Source of the DNA: DAIDKA01 sp049792815
GTDB taxonomy: Bacteria > Pseudomonadota > Gammaproteobacteria > Steroidobacterales > Steroidobacteraceae
Assembly: GCA_049792815.1 (NCBI GenBank)
Contig: JBARBG010000091.1
Coordinates: forward strand, 1-55,316
Reading direction: 5' to 3'
Length of the DNA stretch: 55,316 nucleotides
Shown here: positions 48,914 through 55,316 of the stretch, piece after piece
Numbering within the stretch: position 1 is the stretch's first letter
How the letters are laid out: every line of letters starts with the position of its first letter
The notes under the pieces: model-generated
What the model saw: only the letters and a program-made list of their open reading frames with translations
Told to the model about the DNA's origin: nothing
Databases searched by the model: none
Made by a program: the position numbers and the translations under genes

Positions 48914-50884
48914 ATGGACGAGACCAGTACACCCGACTATGAGTTCGGGGGCTTTCGCCTCGATACCACGCTTCATAGTCTCGTGGGGCCGGCCGGGGGG
49001 ACCATTCCGTTGCCATCGCGGGCGTTCGCAACGCTGCACTATCTCGTTGAGCGCGCCGGACAGACTGTCGAGAAGCATTCGCTCATGGAGGCCGTTTGGC
49101 CGAAGGCGGTCGTCGAAGAGAACAACCTGAGTCAGTGCATCCTGACACTGCGCCGGGCTTTGGGCGAAACCGCGGACGAGCGACGGTTCATCCTCACGGT
49201 GCCGGGACGAGGCTACAAGTTCGTGGCGCACGTGAGTGTCGCTCAGCATCAGCGACCCTTTCATGACGCGCAGACCGCGGCGCGTTCGCCGCCACCCGTT
49301 GACCTGACGAATAAACCGGACTCACCTGCGAGTGGCGGCGCACCTACAGTGGGTCATGGCTCGCGACGTAGCCGCTGGCTCAGCGCTACCGCGAGCGTTC
49401 TGGTGGTCGTCACGATTGGCACCATCGCATGGCTGTGGCATGCGCACGAGAACACCACCACCGCAACTGCCTCGATCGCGGTGCTGCCCTTCGCCAACAT
49501 GTCCTCCGATCCTGAGCAGCAGTATTTCTCGGACGGCCTGTCCGAGGAACTGCGGAACCGCCTGGCTCAGCTTCCGCAGCTGCGGGTGATCGGTCGCACC
49601 TCATCTTTCGCCTTCAAGGGAAAGAATGAGGACCTGCGCCATATCGGCGAGGTTCTTGGGGTTACTCACATCCTGGAAGGCAGCGTGCGCAAGGCAGGAA
49701 ACCAAGTGATCGTAACCGCCGAGCTGGTCGACTGCGCCGATGGGTCACACGTATGGTCCGATTCGTATGAGCGGACACTCGAGGACGTTTTTGCGATTCA
49801 AGAGGATATCGCGCGCCGCGTAGCGTTTGAGCTGCAGGTACGCATGACCGCAGCCAGCGTAGCTGCGCACGGTACAAAGAGTATCGCCGCGTACGATGAG
49901 TACCTGGCAGGTCAATCAATGGCGAACTCGGATTCACCGAACCGTGGCACGGCCGTGTCGCGCCTTGAGCGAGCGGTGGCGCTGGATCCCAACTTCGTTC
50001 CCGCCTGGTTGTGGCTCATCGAATACTATACCGACCTGAATTCCGATGGTTCGATAACGACGGACGACGTTCGCAGTCGATTCAACGTGGCAATCGACCG
50101 GGTCATAGCCCTGCTACCGAACTCCCCGGAGGCGAGCCTCGCGCTGTCCTACCGCATTGCCTTCGGGCAGAATCTGCTACGTCTGGATCACCTGATGCAG
50201 GACTCCGTCAATCTGAAAGGAACCATTGGGGTTGTGGCACGCCAACGTTACGGACAGTTCCTGACCGCAACGGGCCAGTATTCACTGGCAATCGCAGAGT
50301 TGGAGCAGGCAAAACGGGATGATCCGCTGGACCAAGGTGACGCCTTCGGCTTGGCGCTGGCCTACGATGCCATCGGCGATAGCGTGCGTGGCGATGCCGA
50401 AATTCAGCATTGGCGCCACCTCAGTGGGCGTGCAGATACGCCCTATTTGCTTATAACTGCCGTCTCGCGCGCAATGGACAAGGGCGACAAAGCGTTACTC
50501 AGGGGCGCGCTGGTCGCTGCGGGTGATGTCTACGATCAAACCGTGCTGGATGATCCGGCAGCGGCGCGACGCAACTTGCGACAGTTGCTGAACATTCAAA
50601 GCGTCACTCAGAGCTTGTATGGAGCATCCGCGGCCGCGGAGTGGGCGGCCTTCCTCGGCGACTCGGAGCTTTCACTGCAGGCGCTGGAAGATTTGAGAAA
50701 ACAGCATCAAAGCTTCGAAAAGTGGGCATGGACCATTTGGCGTCCCGTCATGAGGGACGTACGAGGCGCACCTGGGTTCAAGAAATTGGTGCAGGACATG
50801 GGGCTGGTCGATTATTGGCGCGCCACCGGGAAGTGGGGCGATTTCTGCAAGCCGCTGAGCAAGGAAGATTTCGAATGTCACTGA
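48914..50884 (+). CDS. CadC-like membrane transcriptional regulator with TolB-like domain and TPR-like tail
   Basis: 656 residues. An OmpR/PhoB-type winged helix (about 1-110: YEFGGFRLDTTLHSLVG, LHYLVERAGQTVEKHSLMEAVWP, RRFILTVPGRGYKFVA) is followed by a Pro-rich linker and one membrane helix (about 155-178: LSATASVLVVVTIGTIAWLW). Next comes a TolB N-terminal-like domain (about 185-300: IAVLPFANMSSDPEQQYFSDGL, VIGRTSSFAFKG, ILEGSVRKAGNQVIVTAEL), then helical repeats. These one-component regulators bind DNA from the membrane and sense periplasmic signals. It is divergent from an exported protein that may be its target. Confidence 0.9.
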   Translation: MDETSTPDYEFGGFRLDTTLHSLVGPAGGTIPLPSRAFATLHYLVERAGQTVEKHSLMEAVWPKAVVEENNLSQCILTLRRALGETADERRFILTVPGRGYKFVAHVSVAQHQRPFHDAQTAARSPPPVDLTNKPDSPASGGAPTVGHGSRRSRWLSATASVLVVVTIGTIAWLWHAHENTTTATASIAVLPFANMSSDPEQQYFSDGLSEELRNRLAQLPQLRVIGRTSSFAFKGKNEDLRHIGEVLGVTHILEGSVRKAGNQVIVTAELVDCADGSHVWSDSYERTLEDVFAIQEDIARRVAFELQVRMTAASVAAHGTKSIAAYDEYLAGQSMANSDSPNRGTAVSRLERAVALDPNFVPAWLWLIEYYTDLNSDGSITTDDVRSRFNVAIDRVIALLPNSPEASLALSYRIAFGQNLLRLDHLMQDSVNLKGTIGVVARQRYGQFLTATGQYSLAIAELEQAKRDDPLDQGDAFGLALAYDAIGDSVRGDAEIQHWRHLSGRADTPYLLITAVSRAMDKGDKALLRGALVAAGDVYDQTVLDDPAAARRNLRQLLNIQSVTQSLYGASAAAEWAAFLGDSELSLQALEDLRKQHQSFEKWAWTIWRPVMRDVRGAPGFKKLVQDMGLVDYWRATGKWGDFCKPLSKEDFECH

Positions 50885-51101
50885 TGCGTTGCAAGTTGCA
50901 GCCGCCTCCTTCGCGGCGCGATGAGTGAACCGCTCGCGTTCATGCAATCTTCGGTATTTAACATAAATTTGACTCACCGAACTAACTAGCGGATTAATAA
51001 GGTATTATGTACCGGGGCTCAACCCGGTGACGGATCAGAAGCCGCTGGTCGACCAGGATCGCCAGAGCGTAAAGTCACGGTGACAACGGGGGAGAAGCGC
51101 G

Positions 51102-51734
51102 ATGACGCCATGGGAAATCAAGGGCCGGGAGCTCGTTAATTGCACCTGCACGTATGGTTGCAACTGCCAGTTCAACGGGCTGCCCGATAAGGGCCATTGC
51201 CACGCAGTGGCCGGCATTCAAATCGATGCCGGGCGTTATGGGCAGATCAAACTTGATGGCCTGAGAATCGCGGCGATTTTCAAATGGCCAGGCGCGGTGC
51301 ACGAGGGTAACGGCGCGGCCATCGCCTTTGTCGATGAAAGTGCCGATGAGAAACAACGTGAAGCGCTATTGAAGATCATGACAGGGCAAGATACCGACCC
51401 AATGGCGACGATGTTCGCGGTTTACGCCTCGACCGTCACCATAATGAATGCTCCGGTATTCACCAAGATCGATATCACACTGGACATCGATGGTCGCAAG
51501 GGACGCGTCTTCGTAAAGGACTACATCGATACGACCGGAGCGCCGATCCGCAACAAGGTGACAGGTGCTGAGTCGCGGGCACAGATTGCATTGCCTGAGG
51601 GTTTCGAATATGAAGTGGCCGAGATAGGCAGCGCATCGAGCAAGACCCAGGGACCGGTCAAGATCGAGATGAAGGATACCTACGGGCAATTCGCAAGGCT
51701 GCATCTCAATAATCACGGAATTGTTCGGAGCTAA
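51102..51734 (+). CDS. DUF1326-family protein
   Basis: 210 residues. The N-terminal cysteine cluster GRELVNCTCTYGCNCQF (Cys14, 16, 20, 22) and the following GHCHAVAG (Cys33) are the DUF1326 signature and look like a metal site. The body has repeated strands (DGRKGRVFVKDYIDTTGAP). No signal peptide is present. DUF1326 genes are commonly paired with DUF2182, as here: the next gene starts 10 bases after the stop. The function is not established. Upstream, GGGGGAGAAG provides the ribosome site. Confidence 0.85.
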   Translation: MTPWEIKGRELVNCTCTYGCNCQFNGLPDKGHCHAVAGIQIDAGRYGQIKLDGLRIAAIFKWPGAVHEGNGAAIAFVDESADEKQREALLKIMTGQDTDPMATMFAVYASTVTIMNAPVFTKIDITLDIDGRKGRVFVKDYIDTTGAPIRNKVTGAESRAQIALPEGFEYEVAEIGSASSKTQGPVKIEMKDTYGQFARLHLNNHGIVRS

Positions 51735-51744
51735 TGCTTGGGGC

Positions 51745-52590
51745 ATGTCCGAGGCGCAGACCTTGGAACGACTGCTCCGACGCGACCGCACGATCACGAT
51801 TGTGAGCCTGTCGGCCCTGTGCGCGCTGGCATGGCTGTACATCGCGACCGGCGCCGGACTCGGAATGAGTGCGTGGCAGATGACCACGTTCGCACTGTTT
51901 CCGCACCAACAACACCTCGCCGACGCCATGCCCGGCATGGACACGTTTGCTACGGCGGCCAGATGGGGAGCCACCGCCTGGGCACTGATGATCGCCATGT
52001 GGTGGATCATGATGATCGCCATGATGACCCCGAGCGCGACTCCGGCGATCCTGCTTTACGCGAAAATATACCGGCACGCGCGACTTCAGGGCCAATTGCA
52101 GGGCAGATTCGCGCAGGTTGGCATGTTCGCGGCGGGCTATCTGCTGGCCTGGTTGGTTTTCTCAGCCGCCGCCGCCGCGCTGCATTGGGTGCTTCAGCAC
52201 GCTGGACTTATTTCGGCGATGATGATGACCACGCAGAGTCGCTGGCTCTCCGGCATTGTCCTCATCGCTGCCGGGTCCTACCAGCTGTCACCGCTGAAGA
52301 ATGTTTGCCTCGCGCATTGCCGCACGCCGGCCGCGTTCCTCTCACAGCACTGGCGGCCGAACGCCGGGGGAGCGCTGCGGCTCGGCGCGATGCACGGTGC
52401 CTACTGTGTCGGCTGCTGCTGGATGTTGATGGCGCTCCTGTTCGTCGGTGGCGTGATGAATCTGGCGTGGATAGCTGCATTGGCTGTGCTCGTGCTGGTC
52501 GAGAAGGTGCTTGCCCGAGGTCAATGGGTTGGCCGCGTCTCCGGGGCCGTCCTGATCGTCTGGGGCGGCGCCACGCTGTTGATCAAATGA
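51745..52590 (+). CDS. DUF2182-family integral membrane protein
   Basis: 281 residues with about six or seven helices. The family's Met/Trp-rich segment ALMIAMWWIMMIAMMTPSATP sits near residue 90, and GAMHGAYCVGCCWMLMALLF near 215 carries the conserved His and Cys residues; SPLKNVCLAHC is the linking loop. These suggest metal or heme handling in the membrane. ATG 51745 is my choice; a TTG 24 bases upstream would overlap DUF1326. It forms a unit with the DUF1326 gene before it and the cytochrome c gene 9 bases after it. Confidence 0.85.
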   Translation: MSEAQTLERLLRRDRTITIVSLSALCALAWLYIATGAGLGMSAWQMTTFALFPHQQHLADAMPGMDTFATAARWGATAWALMIAMWWIMMIAMMTPSATPAILLYAKIYRHARLQGQLQGRFAQVGMFAAGYLLAWLVFSAAAAALHWVLQHAGLISAMMMTTQSRWLSGIVLIAAGSYQLSPLKNVCLAHCRTPAAFLSQHWRPNAGGALRLGAMHGAYCVGCCWMLMALLFVGGVMNLAWIAALAVLVLVEKVLARGQWVGRVSGAVLIVWGGATLLIK

Positions 52591-52599
52591 ATTCGGGCA

Positions 52600-53007
52600 G
52601 TGAAATTGCGCAGCGGCATTGACTTGTATCGCCTGAGCCGAGGCGCCATCGCCGCGCTCGCCTTGTGCGGCCAGGCGCACGCAGCGAATCCAAGCCATGG
52701 CGAGGAGATATTCAAGATTACCTGCGCCGCATGCCATGTGGCCGAGCGCGACGCCTCGCGCGCCGATCTGGCCACGCGGGTCGGACCAAACCTGTGGGGC
52801 GTGATCGGGCGCAAAGCCGGAATCTACAAGGGCTACGCGTATTCCTACGCCATGCGCACATCCGGCATCATATGGACGGATCAGCAACTGGGCCGCTATA
52901 TCGCCGCCCCGCAGAAGACTGTTCCCAATGTGCGCATGAATTTTATGGGGCTTAAGAATCCCAACGACATCCAGGACGTCATTGCGTACTTGCACACGTT
53001 CAGGTAG
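52600..53007 (+). CDS. Monoheme class I cytochrome c
   Basis: 135 residues. A signal peptide ends near QAHAAN. The heme site CAACH (42-46) is followed by RVGPNLWGVIGRKAG and a probable axial Met in VRMNFMGL, then the C-terminal helix NPNDIQDVIAYLHTF. This is the cytochrome c2/c-550 pattern (GPNLxGxxGRxAG). GTG at 52600 is the only early start and lacks a good ribosome site, so it may depend on coupling with DUF2182, 9 bases upstream. It ends 17 bases from the convergent 162-residue membrane protein. It could carry electrons for either neighbour. Confidence 0.88.
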   Translation: MKLRSGIDLYRLSRGAIAALALCGQAHAANPSHGEEIFKITCAACHVAERDASRADLATRVGPNLWGVIGRKAGIYKGYAYSYAMRTSGIIWTDQQLGRYIAAPQKTVPNVRMNFMGLKNPNDIQDVIAYLHTFR

Positions 53008-53024
53008 CGGGGCGGGTTGCTCGG

Positions 53025-53513
53025 CTACGAAATATAAAGAGTTCCGAGATAGGCGGTCAGCCGGCCCATGATCAGCACCCCGGCCCACACCACGCAGGTG
53101 AGCGCGGCGAAGCGCACGCCGGAGACCGAGATCGCGCCAGCGGCTTCCCAGACCGGGATCTGGCGCCGCAGGAAGCGCTGGTAATAGATGGTGACGATCA
53201 CACCAGTCACTACCAGTGAAAACTTTACGTCGAAGACGCCATCCGTCAGGTAGCGCGCGGGCTTCGTCATCCACAGTGTCGCGCCGCTGAGCACCTGGAA
53301 AAACACACCTGCCCAGATGAATGGGAAGAAGGCCCGGATCGAGCTTAGCGGGATAGTGCGAAAAAGCCCGAACAGCCGCAGGCCGATGATGAAGATGAGG
53401 CCGACCACGGTCGCGTTGCCGAACGCGTGTATCGTCAGGGCGATAGCCCAACCCCATCCTTCGCGGACCCAGGTCGCATAGTCGGAGTTCTGGAGGAATT
53501 GCAGAAATTGCAT
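53025..53513 (-). CDS. Membrane protein paralogous to the third domain of the 469-residue neighbour
   Basis: 162 residues with four helices. It matches residues about 320-469 of the protein at 53658-55067: TIHAFGNATVVGLIFIIGLR against TVHFFGYTLVFVTVLVVCLR, LFGLFRTIPLS against LGLFKSIPFS, QVLSGATL against VFSGML, ARYLTDG against GRYVNEP, and IMGRLTAYL against IMGGRLLPYL. His29 aligns with His342 there and is a possible heme ligand. No named family recognised with certainty. GGGAGAAGG lies before the ATG. It is the last gene of a three-gene unit. Confidence 0.8.
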   Translation of the reverse strand: MQFLQFLQNSDYATWVREGWGWAIALTIHAFGNATVVGLIFIIGLRLFGLFRTIPLSSIRAFFPFIWAGVFFQVLSGATLWMTKPARYLTDGVFDVKFSLVVTGVIVTIYYQRFLRRQIPVWEAAGAISVSGVRFAALTCVVWAGVLIMGRLTAYLGTLYIS

Positions 53514-53526
53514 CAGACCTTCTCCC

Positions 53527-53631
53527 TTATCGATCCGCCTCGTCCACGGACTTGTTCAGGAAGAACATGGCGGTGAATGCGCCGCAGACGACGCACGCCG
53601 ACACAGCGACGACCATCAAGAATACCTGCAT
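53527..53631 (-). CDS. 34-residue membrane microprotein
   Basis: A small reading frame between the two membrane protein genes: ATG at 53631 behind AAGGAG, stop at 53527-53529. It encodes a single hydrophobic helix (VFLMVVAVSACVVCGAFTAMFF) with a CxxC inside the membrane span and an acidic/basic tail (NKSVDEADR). Gaps are 26 bases to the gene before and 13 to the gene after, so it is translated with them. Such microproteins are often stabilising subunits of membrane redox complexes. Confidence 0.65.
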   Translation of the reverse strand: MQVFLMVVAVSACVVCGAFTAMFFLNKSVDEADR

Positions 53632-53657
53632 TGGGCGATCTCCTTCGCGCGATTCGA

Positions 53658-55067
53658 CTAAATCGTCAAGTAAGGCAGCAGGCGGCCGCCCATGATCACG
53701 ATGATCCAGGAAGCGAATACCAGCACCGCAACAGCCTTCGCACCGACGGTTGCATCATCTCCTGCCTTCACCCGCCAGAGGTCCTCTGACAGCGAAAAAT
53801 ACAGCACGGCAATGGCGCCGATCGGCAGAAAGAACATCTTGGGCCAGAAGGACGGCTCGTTCACATAGCGTCCCGTGTCGGCCATCAGCATCAACATGCC
53901 GGAGAATACGTTCATGATGACGCCGAACACACCCAGCGGCAGCAACCGGTGAACCGCCGAGAAGGGGATGGATTTGAACAGGCCCAGGATGCGCAGGCAC
54001 ACCACCAGTACCGTGACGAACACCAGGGTATAGCCGAAGAAATGTACAGTCTGCCACGGCACGAACCAGATCACGTTGTTGATCAACTGTTCGATGACAG
54101 TGCTCCAGCCGAGGGTCGGATCGGTGCGCAGGGCCTCGCCTGCCACGTGGATCTCCGGGTGGTTGATCTGTCCCCCGCGGTGGCCGGTCTCGGCCATCAC
54201 GGCCAAGGTGACGAACGCCAGGACAAGTGCGACATTCAGCGAGATCTTGGAGAACCGGCGCAAGTAGCGATAGCGCCACAGCTCGATCCAGGCGACAGCG
54301 CCGGTAGCGCCGAGGCCGAACAGCGAGATCAGAGCCCAGTCGCGATGGGCGTTGATCGCGGCCTGGGAGATGCCGGGCACCGGCGGCTGGGTCAGGGAAA
54401 ACATCGCCGCAGCGCCGGTGACGTAGGTCGGCGCCCCGAGGATGGCGCAGATGACGAAGGCCGTGAGGCCCGCCCGCGTCATGCCCTCGTTGCGGCGGAT
54501 GAGGCCGAGGCAGAAGAAGAAGAGCGTGAAGACGAAGCCGACGGTCGGGAAGTGGTTGAGGATGACGTGAATATGGGCCCAGACGGTGGACGTGCCCATA
54601 TCGGGCGTCGGCAAGCTGAATTCGCGGTGGTGATTGATGTCCCAGCCCATCCAGGCGGCGGCGCCCATCAGCACCAAGGTGACCGCTTCCAGACCCAGCA
54701 CGGCCATCAGTGCGGCGGCCGGCACCTTGGGCTTGTGCTGCCCCCGCCAAAGCGCGACCCAGGCAGTCAGCCCGGACAGGACCACCGCCGCGATCGCTGC
54801 CAGCGACCATAGATAGTGGGCGTGCACCTGCTGCAAAGAGGTGAAGGGCCGGTCAGCCAGTTGGGGCAGGGCCCCTTGCCCGCTGAGATACGTCGGCAGC
54901 GCCAGAACCCCGAGGCAGCCGAAGACGAACAGGCAGGCGCGCTTCAGGACCTCATTGTCGGTCGCCAATGCGGCGATGTAGAAGCCCAGGGCGAATATCA
55001 ACCCGACCGAAGGGAACACGCTGACCAGGAGGTGAAAGTGCGACCAGGATTCTGGGATCAAATGCAT
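53658..55067 (-). CDS. Three-domain histidine-rich membrane protein (two DUF2231-like repeats plus a third domain)
   Basis: 469 residues, about 12 helices. Residues 10-108 and 165-265 are a tandem repeat with a period near 155: WSHFHLLVSVFPSVG / WAHIHVILNHFPTVG, LALPTYLSGQGA / LGAPTYVTGAAA, VHAHYLWSLAA / INAHRDWALIS, WVALWRG / WIELWRY. Each resembles DUF2231. The loop ETGHRGGQINHPEIH (293-307) is a typical DUF2231-like histidine motif. Residues 320-469 form a third domain duplicated as the separate 162-residue protein. Conserved histidines near membrane faces (12, 84, 167, 172, 241, 342) suggest b-type hemes or metal. No signal peptide beyond the first helix. The function is unknown. Confidence 0.78.
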   Translation of the reverse strand: MHLIPESWSHFHLLVSVFPSVGLIFALGFYIAALATDNEVLKRACLFVFGCLGVLALPTYLSGQGALPQLADRPFTSLQQVHAHYLWSLAAIAAVVLSGLTAWVALWRGQHKPKVPAAALMAVLGLEAVTLVLMGAAAWMGWDINHHREFSLPTPDMGTSTVWAHIHVILNHFPTVGFVFTLFFFCLGLIRRNEGMTRAGLTAFVICAILGAPTYVTGAAAMFSLTQPPVPGISQAAINAHRDWALISLFGLGATGAVAWIELWRYRYLRRFSKISLNVALVLAFVTLAVMAETGHRGGQINHPEIHVAGEALRTDPTLGWSTVIEQLINNVIWFVPWQTVHFFGYTLVFVTVLVVCLRILGLFKSIPFSAVHRLLPLGVFGVIMNVFSGMLMLMADTGRYVNEPSFWPKMFFLPIGAIAVLYFSLSEDLWRVKAGDDATVGAKAVAVLVFASWIIVIMGGRLLPYLTI

Positions 55068-55316
55068 GCACGTTTCCTCGCGTCACTCTTAGTGTGGCGG
55101 CGATGCAAGATATATTCAGCGCGTTGCGTAGATGGAGTCCGGGCCGCGCGTTCTCGAAATGTCATGTGCGCTGCACCAAGCGATTTTCCCCCTTTCGCCG
55201 CTTATTGTACTTTCTCCAGCAAGTCTTCGTTGAGTTCTACCGGTCGAGCGATGTTGGTCAGTGAGGTTGATATCGAATTCAGTGACCTCGAGCTGCGGCT
55301 GCCTTAGGAACACCGC

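Noticed and set aside
50941..51030. TTGACT followed by TATTAT upstream of the DUF1326 gene as a sigma-70 promoter
   Set aside because: The hexamers are 28 bases apart, far from the usual 16-18, and no better pair is present.
55116..55316. Possible gene end or start at the right edge (either strand)
   Set aside because: Several short frames are open, including a plus-strand one ending LELRLP and a minus-strand one reading ARPVELNEDLLEKVQ, but none has a start signal or family match within the window.
1..55316. CRISPR arrays, tRNA genes, rRNA, insertion sequences, phage genes
   Set aside because: No regularly spaced repeats, cloverleaf-like sequences, transposase motifs (DDE, serine or tyrosine recombinase) or structural phage proteins were found on either strand.

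Overview
The window is about 55 kb of GC-rich DNA from a Gram-negative proteobacterium. UrcA-type, DUF6152, DUF3237 and tannase-family exported proteins, two IorB-type molybdenum hydroxylases, and a CadC/TolB/TPR regulator together suggest a soil or water gammaproteobacterium of the Steroidobacter/Nevskia kind. This placement is inferred from gene content, not tested. I see no rRNA, tRNA, phage, insertion sequence or CRISPR array. Genes are short operons on both strands, many starting with GTG or TTG.

Layout. 1-2816: two type II toxin-antitoxin modules (RHH/ParE, cut by the left edge, and Phd/VapC) flank a patatin-like lipoprotein and the decayed end of an Old Yellow Enzyme reductase gene. 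2906-7797: a large LuxR-type ATPase regulator, divergent from a UrcA-family protein and an M14 carboxypeptidase. 8160-16956: a Mo-hydroxylase large subunit without its small subunit, a VOC protein, an Fe/Mn superoxide dismutase with an altered active-site segment, a TetR regulator, lipoproteins, and a MarR-FAD monooxygenase pair. 17863-21650: a MarR regulator with two matching operator-like sites, next to an exported alpha/beta hydrolase on one side and a DUF3237-tannase pair on the other. 21725-22168: a small heat-shock protein with a sigma-32-like promoter.

22375-28194 is a LysR-controlled aromatic ring-cleavage operon: FAD hydroxylase, two-domain extradiol dioxygenase, FrsA/2,6-dihydroxypseudooxynicotine-hydrolase-like C-C hydrolase, cupin, and fumarylacetoacetase-family hydrolase. 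28235-35314 holds a zinc-free medium-chain oxidoreductase, a GNAT acetyltransferase with an unusual tail, a cytochrome b561/YedY-type oxidoreductase pair, a creatininase-family hydrolase, and a fatty acid desaturase with an SDR.

36142-38617 is the most striking small operon: an outer-membrane cytochrome-porin fusion resembling Cyc2, a diheme c4-type cytochrome and a Tat-exported HiPIP. These are the parts list of an extracellular electron-uptake or Fe(II)-oxidation chain. 39694-43004 is a complete two-subunit Mo hydroxylase with a VOC protein. 45421-47730 encodes two MacB/FtsX-type permeases with no ATPase. 51102-55067 has two facing units: DUF1326 + DUF2182 + cytochrome c, and an undescribed-looking membrane set. 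The membrane set is a 469-residue protein with two DUF2231-like repeats and a third domain, a 34-residue membrane microprotein, and a 162-residue paralogue of the third domain.

Functional calls rest on reading motifs by eye. No alignment or database search was run.
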